From assembly GCA_025927475.1 (NCBI GenBank), contig JAICLL010000038.1:1-43183 (forward strand): DNA of 43,183 nucleotides. Reading direction: 5' to 3'. This document shows positions 29,774 through 37,846 of the stretch, in pieces. Under the pieces are notes generated by a model that was not told where the DNA came from, searched no databases, and saw nothing but the letters and a program-made list of their open reading frames with translations. This DNA comes from Pirellulales bacterium. Its GTDB lineage: Bacteria; Planctomycetota; Planctomycetia; Pirellulales; JAICIG01. A program made the translations under genes and the position numbers. The stretch's first letter is position 1, and each line of letters starts with the position of its first letter.

Positions 29774-31300
29774 ATGAAACATTATCCCGACTTTGACGCC
29801 TTTCGCCGCTCGGCTCGCGGCGTGCAATTGGCGCCCGTCTTTCGCCAGTTGGCGGGCGACACGCTGACACCGGTTACCGCCTTCCGCAAGCTCGACGCGG
29901 GGCATTGCGGCTGCTTGTTTGAGAGCGTCATCGGCGGCGAAAAGGTCGGTCGATACAGCTTTCTCGCGGGAGAGCCTTTTCTGCTGGTCGAAGCCTGGGG
30001 CCAGCGGATGAAAATCACCAACCTGCTGGCTCCGGGCAGTCCCGAGGTCGAAGAATTTGACTCGCCCGACCCGCTGGACGAGCTGAAGCGGCAGATTGCC
30101 CGTTGGCGGGCGGCGCGGCTGCCCGAATTGCCTCCTTTTTGCGGTGGGGCGGTGGGCTACGCCGGCTATGATACCGTGCGCTACAGCGAACACTTGCCAG
30201 GGGCGCCCGAAGACGATCGCGGCCTGCCCGACCTGGCGTTCGCCTTTTTCGATCACATGTTGGTGTTCGACAATGTGCGCAAGACGATGCTGGTGGTGGC
30301 GATGGCGCGGGTCAGCGGCGACGATTCGGCCCTGGCTGAAGAATATGCCGACGCCTGCCGCCGGGTCGACACTTTGGTCGAGCGGCTGATGTCGGCCGAC
30401 GAACAGCAGCGACCGGCCGATATGGAACTGATCGGTGATCCACGGTTGGCGTTCGAATCGAACTTTCGGCGGGGCGATTTTGAGAAGGCCGTCGAGCAGT
30501 GCCTGGAGTACATCCGGGCGGGCGACATCTTTCAGGTGGTGCTGAGCCAGCGGCTGCGCACCCCGCTTCGCGCCCCGGCCTTCGAGCTGTATCGCACGTT
30601 GCGCGTGGTGAACCCCAGTCCGTTCATGTTCTATCTTCGTTTGCCGCAGACGACGCTGGTCGGCAGTTCGCCCGAGATTCTGGTGCGCGTGGTCGAGGGG
30701 CGCGTGACGGTGCGCCCCTTGGCGGGCACCCGGCCGCGCGGTAAGACCGATGACGAAGATCGCCGCCTGGCTGACGAGCTGCTGGCAGACCCCAAGGAGC
30801 GGGCCGAGCATGTCATGCTGGTCGATCTGGGACGCAACGACGTGGGACGCGTGGCACGCTACGGATCGGTGGCCTTGACCGACGTGATGACCATCGAGCG
30901 ATATAGCCATGTGATGCACATCACCTCGAACGTGAGCGGGCAACTGGCCGAGGGACGCGACGCCTTCGATGCGCTGCGGGCGTGTTTGCCCGCCGGCACC
31001 GTTTCGGGGGCGCCCAAGGTGCGGGCGATGCAGATCATCGACGAGCTGGAGCCGCACCGCCGCGGGCCCTATGCCGGCGCGGTCGGCTACATTGATTTTT
31101 GCGGCAACATGGACACCTGCATCGCGCTGCGGACCATCGTGGTGCAAGGAGACCAGGCTTTTCTTCAAGTAGGCGCCGGCATCGTGGCCGACAGCGTCCC
31201 AAGCCTGGAATATCAAGAAACTCTGAACAAGGCCCGCGGCTTGCTCAAGGCCATCGAAATTACCGAGCGGCGCTGTGCCGAAGAAGCAAATCAGCCATAA
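29774..31300 (+). CDS. trpE: Anthranilate synthase component I
   Basis: The 508-residue protein makes anthranilate from chorismate with ammonia or glutamine-derived ammonia from TrpG. Its N-terminal feedback-sensing domain (residues 1-180) is followed by the chorismate-binding domain. Signature segments are [73 protein letters not shown] and [20 protein letters not shown]. The end reads [20 protein letters not shown]. The glutamine amidotransferase partner trpG is not in the window. An unusual perfect inverted repeat covers the leader, and no Shine-Dalgarno is obvious. Full length; no key residue seems missing. Confidence 0.95.
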   Translation: MKHYPDFDAFRRSARGVQLAPVFRQLAGDTLTPVTAFRKLDAGHCGCLFESVIGGEKVGRYSFLAGEPFLLVEAWGQRMKITNLLAPGSPEVEEFDSPDPLDELKRQIARWRAARLPELPPFCGGAVGYAGYDTVRYSEHLPGAPEDDRGLPDLAFAFFDHMLVFDNVRKTMLVVAMARVSGDDSALAEEYADACRRVDTLVERLMSADEQQRPADMELIGDPRLAFESNFRRGDFEKAVEQCLEYIRAGDIFQVVLSQRLRTPLRAPAFELYRTLRVVNPSPFMFYLRLPQTTLVGSSPEILVRVVEGRVTVRPLAGTRPRGKTDDEDRRLADELLADPKERAEHVMLVDLGRNDVGRVARYGSVALTDVMTIERYSHVMHITSNVSGQLAEGRDAFDALRACLPAGTVSGAPKVRAMQIIDELEPHRRGPYAGAVGYIDFCGNMDTCIALRTIVVQGDQAFLQVGAGIVADSVPSLEYQETLNKARGLLKAIEITERRCAEEANQP

Positions 31301-31337
31301 TCCAAGGCAGGCATCTTCTAACCCTGAAAGGATCGTC

Positions 31338-32288
31338 ATGAGAGTCTCGTGGTTCTTAAGTCTGTGTGTGATGCTGGCGGCGACGGTGACGTTCGCCGCA
31401 CAAGCGGGAAAAAAGGGCGTCAAGGCGCCGGCGGCCAATCGTTTGTCGCTCGATGAGGCCGACGAAGAAGAAGCAACGCCGACGAAGAAGTCGCCCGGCG
31501 CGAAAGCCGGCTCTAAAAAAGCCGCCGATGAGGCGAGCGGCGAGGCCGACGATGGCCAAGGCGATGACGCCGATCTCGATGAGGACGCGGGCCGCGGAAC
31601 CAAGAAGCCGGCGGGACTTAAGTTAACCGATGCCGATGAGGCAAAAATCGCGAAGGATTTCAGCTATCTCCAGGGCTACTCGCTAGGCCGCAACTTGCAC
31701 GAGGCCGAAATTGATTTCAACCAGGAGGCGTTTGAGCAGGCGCTCAACGATGCCCTGGAGGAAAAGGAACCCGACATGAGTCAGGAAGACATGCAAGCCG
31801 CGATTCAGGCCGTGCAAAAGCGGATGGAGCAGAAAATGGCTACGCGCATGGCCGAGGCAGCCCGAAAAAACAAGAAAGAAGAAGATGCCTTTTTGGCCAC
31901 CAACCAGAAAAAGAAAGGCGTGAAGGCGCTGCCCAGCGGCCTGCAATATAAAGTGCTGAAGAGCGGCAACGGCAAGTCGCCGAAAGCCAGCGATACCGTC
32001 AAGGTTGACTACAAAGGCACGCTCTTGGACGGCACCGAGTTTGACAGCTCCTACACGCGCGGCGAACCGATTGTGATGCGGGTCGACCAGTTCATCCCCG
32101 GCTGGAAACAGGCCCTGCCGTTGATGAAGACCGGCGACAAGTGGCAACTGTTTATCCCCTCGAAGTTGGCCTACGGGCAGCAGGGCAACCAGGTGATCCC
32201 ACCGAACGCCATGTTGCTGTTTGAGCTGGAACTGTTGGATGTGAATCCCAAAGCCGCGACCAAGCCCCTGAGGTCGATCAAGCCGTAA
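31338..32288 (+). CDS. Secreted FKBP-type peptidyl-prolyl isomerase
   Basis: The start at 31338 has GAAAGGA 6 nt upstream and opens a signal peptide (residues 1-20, ending TFAA). The 316-residue product has an acidic/lysine-rich low-complexity spacer (about residues 25-95), then an FkpA/Mip-type helical dimerisation domain (DFSYLQGYSLGRNLHEAEID). The C-terminal FKBP domain reads VKVDYKGTLLDGTEFDSSYT, RVDQFIPGWKQALPLMKTGD, IPSKLAYGQQGNQVIPPNAM. It catalyses proline isomerisation during folding of exported proteins. It overlaps no neighbour and is 37 bp after trpE. The acidic spacer is longer than in typical FkpA. Confidence 0.9.
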   Translation: MRVSWFLSLCVMLAATVTFAAQAGKKGVKAPAANRLSLDEADEEEATPTKKSPGAKAGSKKAADEASGEADDGQGDDADLDEDAGRGTKKPAGLKLTDADEAKIAKDFSYLQGYSLGRNLHEAEIDFNQEAFEQALNDALEEKEPDMSQEDMQAAIQAVQKRMEQKMATRMAEAARKNKKEEDAFLATNQKKKGVKALPSGLQYKVLKSGNGKSPKASDTVKVDYKGTLLDGTEFDSSYTRGEPIVMRVDQFIPGWKQALPLMKTGDKWQLFIPSKLAYGQQGNQVIPPNAMLLFELELLDVNPKAATKPLRSIKP

Positions 32289-32334
32289 CGCGCCACGCGG
32301 CGGCGCCGGTAAGGCACGAAACCACGAGCGTCTC

Positions 32335-33261
32335 ATGAAAGCCCTGATTGGTGTCGATGGGTCGAGCGGCGCATTCGGTGCCGTGCGGTTCGCGGGCCGG
32401 CTGTTGACCGGGTCGCAAGACCAGGTGGCGCTGTATTACACGCCGCCCGAGATGCGGCACCCCTCGGGCAGCGACGCCGGCGCCGAGGTGATCGATCGCG
32501 CTCGCCAGGCCTTGGCCGAGGCCGTCTTTGGCGAAGCCCGTGCCCGGCTGCCGCGCGAGCTGGCGGAACGTGCCCATACCATCGTGGGCGCCAAGCACCC
32601 GCGACAGGGCATTTTGCTGGCAGCCGACCAATGGAGGGCCGAAATCGTCGTGATCGGCGCTCGGGGCAGCGGTCCCATTCACGGGCTTTCCTTGGGCAGC
32701 GTGGCCAACGCGGTCGCCCACGCCGCGCGAATCCCCACGCTCATCGTCCGCAGCGGCGACCAGGCAACCGAGCAGCCGGCGTTCAAAGTGCTTTTGGCCC
32801 ACGACGGCTCGCAGGCCAGTCAGCAGGCTGCCGACTTCCTGGGCCGGCTGCATTGGCCGGCTCACTCAACGGGCCGGATTATGACGGTGGTCGAATCGCT
32901 GCATGCCGGCAATGTGCCCGAGTGGCTTGAACAGCGCGTGCGCGACGACGAAGCCGAGGCGATGGCCCAGGCCTGGCTGAAAGAGCACGAAGCCGACAAG
33001 CAGACGAAGCTGGCGGAACTGGCGGCGTGCTGTCGGCAGTTGCCGCCGCCTTTTCAAGGTCAGCCGCCCTTGGTGTTCGAGGGACACGCCGCCGAGGAGA
33101 TTCTGCGGGTCATCGGTACGGAGCAAATCGACCTGGTGGCGCTTGGCACGCACGGGCGTGGAATGTTGGAACGGCTTCTTTTACTTGGCAGCACGTCGGA
33201 CAAGGTTTTGTCGCAAGCGCCGTGCTCAGTGTTATTGGTCCCGGAGCACGAACGGCCATGA
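32335..33261 (+). CDS. Tandem UspA-domain universal stress protein
   Basis: The 308-residue protein has two UspA domains in tandem. The first, about residues 1-140, contains the nucleotide-loop-like GARGSGPIHGLSLGSVANAV. The second, about 155-308, ends GTHGRGMLERLLLLGSTSDK with APCSVLLVPEHE. The second loop fits G-x2-G-x9-G-[ST], indicating ATP binding; the first is similar. No membrane or signal sequence is present. Such proteins aid survival under stress or starvation; the precise partner is unknown. It is 46 bp after the FKBP gene on the same strand. Confidence 0.93.
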   Translation: MKALIGVDGSSGAFGAVRFAGRLLTGSQDQVALYYTPPEMRHPSGSDAGAEVIDRARQALAEAVFGEARARLPRELAERAHTIVGAKHPRQGILLAADQWRAEIVVIGARGSGPIHGLSLGSVANAVAHAARIPTLIVRSGDQATEQPAFKVLLAHDGSQASQQAADFLGRLHWPAHSTGRIMTVVESLHAGNVPEWLEQRVRDDEAEAMAQAWLKEHEADKQTKLAELAACCRQLPPPFQGQPPLVFEGHAAEEILRVIGTEQIDLVALGTHGRGMLERLLLLGSTSDKVLSQAPCSVLLVPEHERP

Positions 33262-33440
33262 GGGGACCAGCGAGTGAAGCCTTGTGACGATCAATGAACG
33301 TCACCACGCTGCGGGGAAGAATCAAAGTCACCCTGCATACTCAGCCTACCGGAATTAAAGCGAGCGTTGCAAGAAGGGGCATCGTTCATTAAAAGCCAGC
33401 GCGTCTCGCAATAGCTAACTATCTACGAGGAGGTTTGCGC

Positions 33441-34766
33441 GTGCCCGATCTGTCCGATGTTTATCCCTGGTTGCACGGCGCGATCACGTTGATTTGCCTG
33501 ATTGCAGCCCCACCCGCACGGGCCGAGAACTGGCCTCAGTGGCGCGGGCCGCGCGGCGACAGCACCAGCCAAGAAGAACGGTTGCCGCTGAATTGGAACG
33601 AACAGCGCGGCATCGCCTGGAAAGTCGAGCTGCCAGGCTGGGGCGACAGCACGCCCGCCATATGGCAAGACGCCCTGTTTGTCACCACGCAGGATGACCA
33701 CAAGCTATTGCTCCTCCGGCTGCGGCGAGACAACGGTCAGACGCTTTGGAGCCGCGAAGTCGGCACTGCGGAGACTCCCCGCGGTAGCCCGGGCCAGGGC
33801 AGCCCGGACCGCGGCTCGCAAAAATTCCACCATTCTCACAACAACGCCAGCCCTTCGCCGGTGACCGATGGCAAGGTGGTGGTCGTGCACTTTGGTAACG
33901 GCCTGCTGGCCGCCTTCGATTTCAACGGCCAGCAACTCTGGCGGCGAAATCTGCAAGACGACTACGGTCCCTACAGCATTTGGTGGGGCCATGCCAATAG
34001 TCCGGTGCTCTATGGCGATCTGGTCATCTCGGCCTGCATGCAAGATTCGCTTTCGGGCGTTTCCGATCAGCCCGCCGCCAGCTATCTGGTGGCCCACGAT
34101 AAGCGCACCGGAAAGCCCAAGTGGAAATCGGCCCGCATGACCCGCGCCGATGCCGAAGAATGCGATTCCTATACCACGCCGCTTTTCGTCCAGACCGCTC
34201 AAGGACCGCAGCTTGTCGTCATGGGGGCGAATCAATTGGATAGTTACGATCCAAACACCGGCAAGCAGCTTTGGTATCTGCCGGGCATTGTGGGCGGGCG
34301 GACCATCACCGGCCCCACCGCCGGTTTGGGCATGATTTTCGCCACCCAGGGCATGCGCAAAGATCTGCTGGCGGTGAAGCTTGGCGGAGTGGGCGAGTTG
34401 ACTCGCCGCGACGTCGCCTGGAAAGAAAAGGAAGCGACGCCCGACACCTGTTGTCCGGTGTTGTGGCGCGATCTGCTTTTCACCGTCAGCGATAACGGCG
34501 TCGCCAAGTGCTACGACGCCCACACCGGCCATCAGAAATGGAAGAAGCGGCTGCCGGGCGATTACAAGGCCTCGCCGATCGCGGCGGAAGGACGAATCTA
34601 TTTTCTCAACATGCAGGGCGTGGCAACCGTGGTGGCTGCCAGCGAGCGATTCTCCAAACTTTCTGAAAACATCCTCGACGACGAAACCACGGCCTCGCCG
34701 GCGGTATCGGGCGGGCGGATTTACGTGCGCGGCAAGAAGTTTCTCTACGCCCTCGGCAAGAAATGA
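33441..34766 (+). CDS. Exported PQQ-like beta-propeller (outer membrane protein BamB-like) protein
   Basis: A GTG at 33441 with GAGGAGG 7 nt upstream is preferred to TTG 33435. The 441-residue product has a signal peptide (ITLICLIAAPPARAEN) followed by ENWPQWRGPRGDSTSQEERL, a hallmark of planctomycete PQQ-repeat proteins. Repeated propeller blades follow, with patterns such as LWSREVG, AFDFNGQQLWRRNL, SYDPNTGKQLWYLPG and CYDAHTGHQKWKKRLPG. Whether PQQ is bound is not known; the blades also serve as protein scaffolds. Its stop overlaps the start of the metallophosphoesterase by 4 nt, so both are translated from one message. Confidence 0.88.
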   Translation: MPDLSDVYPWLHGAITLICLIAAPPARAENWPQWRGPRGDSTSQEERLPLNWNEQRGIAWKVELPGWGDSTPAIWQDALFVTTQDDHKLLLLRLRRDNGQTLWSREVGTAETPRGSPGQGSPDRGSQKFHHSHNNASPSPVTDGKVVVVHFGNGLLAAFDFNGQQLWRRNLQDDYGPYSIWWGHANSPVLYGDLVISACMQDSLSGVSDQPAASYLVAHDKRTGKPKWKSARMTRADAEECDSYTTPLFVQTAQGPQLVVMGANQLDSYDPNTGKQLWYLPGIVGGRTITGPTAGLGMIFATQGMRKDLLAVKLGGVGELTRRDVAWKEKEATPDTCCPVLWRDLLFTVSDNGVAKCYDAHTGHQKWKKRLPGDYKASPIAAEGRIYFLNMQGVATVVAASERFSKLSENILDDETTASPAVSGGRIYVRGKKFLYALGKK

Positions 34767-35560
34767 CCCGCGTCGTCTGGCTGACTGATCTTCATCTGAA
34801 CTTTCTGAAGGCCGCCGGCATCGAGGCGTTTTTGCGCCGCGTGGCCGAAGCCAGGCCCGACGTGTTGCTGATCGGCGGCGATATCGGCGAAGCGCCCGAC
34901 GTCGCGGGCCGTCTGCGGCACATCGGCGAGCGGTTTGCCTGTCCCATTTTTTTTGTGCTCGGCAACCACGATTATTATTTCGGCTCGATTCGCCGCGTGC
35001 GGGCCGAAGTCGAAGAACTCTGTCGCGAGCAGCCGAACCTGACGTTTCTCACCACGGCGGGAGTGTGCGAATTGGCGCCCGGCGTGGGGCTGGTGGGGCA
35101 CGACGGCTGGGCCGACGCCCGGCTGGGCGATTACGAGCGCTCGCTGGTGATGATGAACGACTATCGGCTGATCGAAGAGCTGGCGGGCGTCGGCAAGCGC
35201 GAGCGCTGGCCGCTGCTGCGCGAGATGGGCGATGCCGCCGCGGCCCACGTCGAGCGCCGCCTGCCCGAAGCGCTCGACCGTTATGACCGGGTCTTCTTGC
35301 TCACCCACGTGCCGCCGCTGCGCGAGGCCTGCTGGCATCAGGGGCAAATCTCCAACGATGAATGGCTGCCCCATTTCACGTGCCTGGCCGTCGGGCAAAC
35401 CCTGCTGAAGATCATGCGCGACCATCCTGAGCGGCGGCTCACCGTGCTGTGCGGGCACACGCACAGCTCCGGCCAAACCAATCCGCTGCCCAATCTGATG
35501 ATCCTTACCGGCGGCGCCGAATACGGTCATCCGCGAGTGCAGCAAGTGTTTGAGCTGTGA
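34763..35560 (+). CDS. Calcineurin-like metallophosphoesterase
   Basis: The 265-residue protein carries the metallophosphoesterase metal motifs: TDLHLN (D-x-H), GGDIGE (GD), GNHDYYFG (GNHD), LTHVPP and GHTHSSG (GH-x-H). It should hydrolyse phosphate esters with a binuclear metal centre; the substrate is unknown. It lacks a signal peptide and overlaps the PQQ-propeller stop by 4 nt (ATGA). The last 12 codons (YGHPRVQQVFEL) plus about 85 bp downstream are duplicated at 37552-37672, where the peptide GHPRVQQVFEL ends a different frame. Confidence 0.92.
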   Translation: MTRVVWLTDLHLNFLKAAGIEAFLRRVAEARPDVLLIGGDIGEAPDVAGRLRHIGERFACPIFFVLGNHDYYFGSIRRVRAEVEELCREQPNLTFLTTAGVCELAPGVGLVGHDGWADARLGDYERSLVMMNDYRLIEELAGVGKRERWPLLREMGDAAAAHVERRLPEALDRYDRVFLLTHVPPLREACWHQGQISNDEWLPHFTCLAVGQTLLKIMRDHPERRLTVLCGHTHSSGQTNPLPNLMILTGGAEYGHPRVQQVFEL

Positions 35561-35645
35561 GGCGAACGACGCGCGTTAGTCGTGCGCGCCCGGCAGCAAG
35601 ATCTGCAGACGCCTCACAATCTCAGCAACTACCGACGGCGGGATA
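35525..35645. repeat. Direct repeat, copy A
   Basis: This ~120-bp segment covers the 3' end of the metallophosphoesterase, an ACGAC...GTCGT hairpin and the C-terminal codons of a minus-strand MazF remnant. It repeats at 37552-37672. The first ~70 bp differ at about 2-4 positions; divergence rises toward the right end. Confidence 0.85.
35576..35645 (-). pseudogene. Last codons of a MazF/PemK-type toxin (copy A)
   Basis: On the minus strand about 23 codons read SIPPSVVAEIVRRLQILLPG plus AHD, then stop. These match the longer remnant IGSVPAPVVAEVVRRLQTLP at 37603. Everything upstream is replaced by the out-of-frame MazE-like ORF, so the toxin is lost. Confidence 0.5.
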
Positions 35646-35870
35646 GAACGAGATCTCTGCAGCGAGGCCGCGAACTTCTGCGAACTCGTCGAAGTTAAAA
35701 GGGCTTTGGACCGACTCGTCGCCTGCCCGCAGCAGATCTCTTTCCTCATCCGGCCAGGGGCCCGCGTCATATGCGGCCAATTGGGCGTACTGTTCCTCGG
35801 GCAGCAGGACGAAACGCTGCTGCGTCTTCGGATTGACCAATCGGGGAGGACTGGGCTGCGTCGTCGGCAT
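35622..35870 (-). CDS. MazE-like small antitoxin ORF, 3' end probably fused
   Basis: The 82-residue frame starts at ATG 35870. Residues 12-60 (LVNPKTQQRFVLLPEEQYAQ, then GPWPDEERDLLRAGDE) resemble small planctomycete antitoxin-like proteins that precede MazF-type toxins. The last ~20 residues (VRGLAAEISFYPAVGSC) come from reading the MazF remnant out of frame, so the gene seems joined to toxin debris by a deletion. A perfect 26-bp palindrome lies 25 bp upstream. Whether it is expressed is unknown. Confidence 0.45.
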   Translation of the reverse strand: MPTTQPSPPRLVNPKTQQRFVLLPEEQYAQLAAYDAGPWPDEERDLLRAGDESVQSPFNFDEFAEVRGLAAEISFYPAVGSC

Positions 35871-35895
35871 TCGCAGCCAACTCACGCAGCACCGC

Positions 35896-35921
35896 CAAAG
35901 GCGCAGCGCGCTGCGCCTTTG
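35896..35921. repeat. Perfect 26-bp palindrome
   Basis: CAAAGGCGCAGCG is followed directly by its exact reverse complement, with no spacer. It lies between the MazE-like ORF and the residual C-terminal domain of the kinase gene. It could be a REP-like element or an operator. Confidence 0.85.
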
Positions 35922-35984
35922 CCGACGTAGCACTTTCTCGCTCGCGAAGCCGTCTGCTCCGCGGCCCAACTGCTGGTGACGAGC

Positions 35985-36073
35985 TGGGCGGTCACGCGCA
36001 GGCGGTTGCCCGACTTGCGTACGCTGCCTTCCAGCACCGTCTCCACGTTGAGCAACTGCCCAATGCGTCGGAA
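35985..36073 (-). pseudogene. FlgO/TolB-like domain fragment of the broken kinase gene
   Basis: Directly after the kinase stop, in another frame on the minus strand, is [20 protein letters not shown] followed by [15 protein letters not shown]. This is the conserved start of the FlgO/TolB-like domain that follows the kinase domain in many bacterial Ser/Thr kinases. It then switches to unrelated sequence. It shows that the original gene was much longer and lost its middle. Confidence 0.6.
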
Positions 36074-36080
36074 GTCCTTG

Positions 36081-36848
36081 TTAGAGGATCAGCCCCAGCG
36101 AGTAGAGATCGCTCTGGATCGTCGTCTCGCCGCGCGCCAATTGCTCGGGCGCGATGTAGGCCGGTGTGCCGGCAATCTCGCCGAAGCCGTTGGCACTGTT
36201 CTCCAGGCGTGCCAGGCAGAAGTCGGTGATCCGCGCCTGGCCCCGGCCATCGATCATGATGTTGGCCGGCTTCAGATCGCGGTGCAACACCCCCTTCTCG
36301 TGGGCCGCCGCCAGACCCGCGCAAAGCTGCTGGGCAATCTCGAGGCCCTTGTCTCCGGGCAAACGCCCGATGCGGCGCAGCAAACCTTTCAGGTCCTCGC
36401 CGTCGATAAACTCCATCGACAAAAAGTGCTGGCCTTCCACCTCGTCGATGTCATACACCCGGCAAACATTGGGATGCGCGAGTTGCCGCGACAATCGCAA
36501 CTCGCTCGCAAACAACTGAAAGCGCCTCGAGCTCTCGGCGACGCCGCGCGGCAGGAACTTGAGCGCCACCAGATGACCGAGCTTCGAGCCATCGGCGCGA
36601 TAGACCTCACCCATGCCGCCCCGGCCCGCGAGCGACACGATACGATAGCGGCCGGCGATTTTGGTTCCCGGCAGGAACCGGCCATGAGCCGACGAATCCG
36701 GGTCGGAAATCGTCGGGCAAGCGCTGGCGTTCTTCGCAGGGTTGTGATCAACCGTTGCCTCCGGCCCCCGCACGAGCACGCCGCCGCAAGCGGAGCAGAA
36801 CTTGCCGTCAGCGGTGTTTTCCGCGGAGCACGCGGGACAGGTTTTCAT
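36081..36848 (-). pseudogene. Truncated Ser/Thr protein kinase with zinc ribbon
   Basis: The 255-residue frame starts with a zinc ribbon (CPACSAENTADGKFCSACG), then a Hanks-type kinase domain. The glycine loop is GRGGMGEVY, the ATP Lys lies in VALKFLP, and the catalytic loop is HRDLKPANIMI. The activation segment begins DFCLA instead of DFGLA, and GTPAYIAPEQL is the APE region. The frame stops in subdomain IX ([10 protein letters not shown]), so the lower C-lobe is missing. The sequence continues out of frame into a FlgO/TolB-like fragment, so an internal deletion created the stop. The DFG Gly to Cys change (one base) would impair activity anyway. The gene is most likely inactive. Confidence 0.75.
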
Positions 36849-36975
36849 GGGTCAATCGGCCCGCTTCGCGGCGCCGAATCTCGATAGCCGTTTGGTCATC
36901 ATCGCAACGAAACTGAGCACAGAGTGATTTTAGCAGAAAGCACGACTCCGAGTAAAAAGTTCACCGTCGAAAACG

Positions 36976-37092
36976 TCGTCAAAAGTCGCTGATAGCAGTA
37001 TTCACGCGCTGATTCAGCGCATCACCGCGCGGATCGTGAAGCCGTTTCACCCTGAAAAAGTCATTCTCTTCGGGTCTCAGGCACGCGGAAGC
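36976..37092 (+). pseudogene. N-terminal fragment of a minimal nucleotidyltransferase (MntA-like)
   Basis: The frame reads ADSSIHALIQRITARIVKPF, then HPEKVILFGSQARGS. That is the start of a minimal nucleotidyltransferase, as in HEPN-MNT toxin-antitoxin pairs, including the G-S-x-A-R-G loop. The D-x-D metal pair that should follow about 10 residues later is absent, because the sequence changes to unrelated DNA. No HEPN partner is present. Confidence 0.55.
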
Positions 37093-37298
37093 ATCGCCGC
37101 GCCGGCTCTCCACGAAGGCAACGTCGTCGATGCCCGCCCCAAGCAATCCGCAGCTCACTGTTTTGCGTCAGTGGGCTCATGCTCGCCCGGACGAATCAAT
37201 TGTTCCAGTTCGTCCACCCATACCGCGGGAACGCGCGGTGCCGCATCGACGGCGGACTTGGCGGCACTTTCGACCACAGAACTCAAAGTAGCAATCCC

Positions 37299-37526
37299 AT
37301 GGAAATTCACAGCGTTACTTTTCGACTCACTTCCTATTTGGGACTCCTTCTGATCACTGCGGTAACCTCTCTCACCACGGCGTGGGTGCAAGCCGACGAT
37401 GCGATACGCAAAGGCATAAGCGAAAAGACGAAGTCGGTATCTGCCGCGATGGAGTCGTCTTTAGAAGGTCTGCCAAAACTCTGCGAGTCTGTCAGTAAGC
37501 GTCGGGACGACACTTCAACGCGATGA
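37299..37526 (+). pseudogene. Fragment of a secreted protein with signal peptide
   Basis: From ATG 37299 the 75-codon frame has a convincing signal peptide (MEIHSVTFRLTSYLGLLLIT, ending AWVQADD), then a charged stretch, and stops. In the next frame (37465-37587) the DNA reads VGTTLQRDDIIVSINGFGHP, a PDZ-like sequence. The two may be parts of one PDZ-containing exported protein separated by a frameshift. No ribosome site is clear. Confidence 0.4.
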
Positions 37527-37587
37527 CATCATCGTCTCCATCAACGGATTTGGCCATCCGCGAGTGCAGCAAGTGTTTGAGCTGTAA
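37465..37587 (+). pseudogene. PDZ-like fragment fused to a metallophosphoesterase tail
   Basis: In this frame, SVGTTLQRDDIIVSINGF resembles the core of a PDZ domain (GDIIVSING). It runs directly into GHPRVQQVFEL and a stop, the exact end of the metallophosphoesterase encoded 2 kb upstream. The junction at about 37552 marks one boundary of the direct repeat. Confidence 0.45.
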
Positions 37588-37672
37588 GGCGAACGACGCG
37601 CGTTAGTCGTGCGCGCCCGGCGGCAAGGTTTGCAGGCGTCTCACGACTTCAGCCACCACCGGCGCCGGAACC
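37552..37672. repeat. Direct repeat, copy B
   Basis: This is the second copy of the ~120-bp segment at 35525-35645. It carries the metallophosphoesterase C-terminus codons, the same hairpin and the end of a MazF remnant. Copy B extends into more of the MazF sequence than copy A does. Confidence 0.85.
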
Positions 37673-37740
37673 GAACCGATTCGAACGGCCTTACGCGCCC
37701 GCCAATCAAGACTCTTCACCTGATCCGCGTCGACCACGCC
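37603..37740 (-). pseudogene. C-terminal remnant of a MazF/PemK-type toxin (copy B)
   Basis: On the minus strand about 45 codons read GVVDADQVKSLDWRARKAVR, then IGSVPAPVVAEVVRRLQTLP and PGAHD before the stop. DQVKSLDWRARKA is a well-known conserved C-terminal segment of MazF-family mRNA interferases. No upstream N-terminal half is found. It sits 100 bp from the end of proB. Confidence 0.6.
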
Positions 37741-37846
37741 CGCGATAGGTCCGAAGGCGTGCCGGGGCAAGCGAAGCCAGAGGCCGAGTGCCGCGGACGC
37801 GCGCGATCAGCGGACTTAGCGCTAAGTTCGCCCCAGCGAAAGGCGG

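Noticed and set aside
37155..37290. Minus-strand tail AVWVDELEQLIRPGEHEPTD as a separate gene remnant
   Set aside because: It looks protein-like at its end but has no recognisable family and overlaps other debris; support is too weak for a feature.
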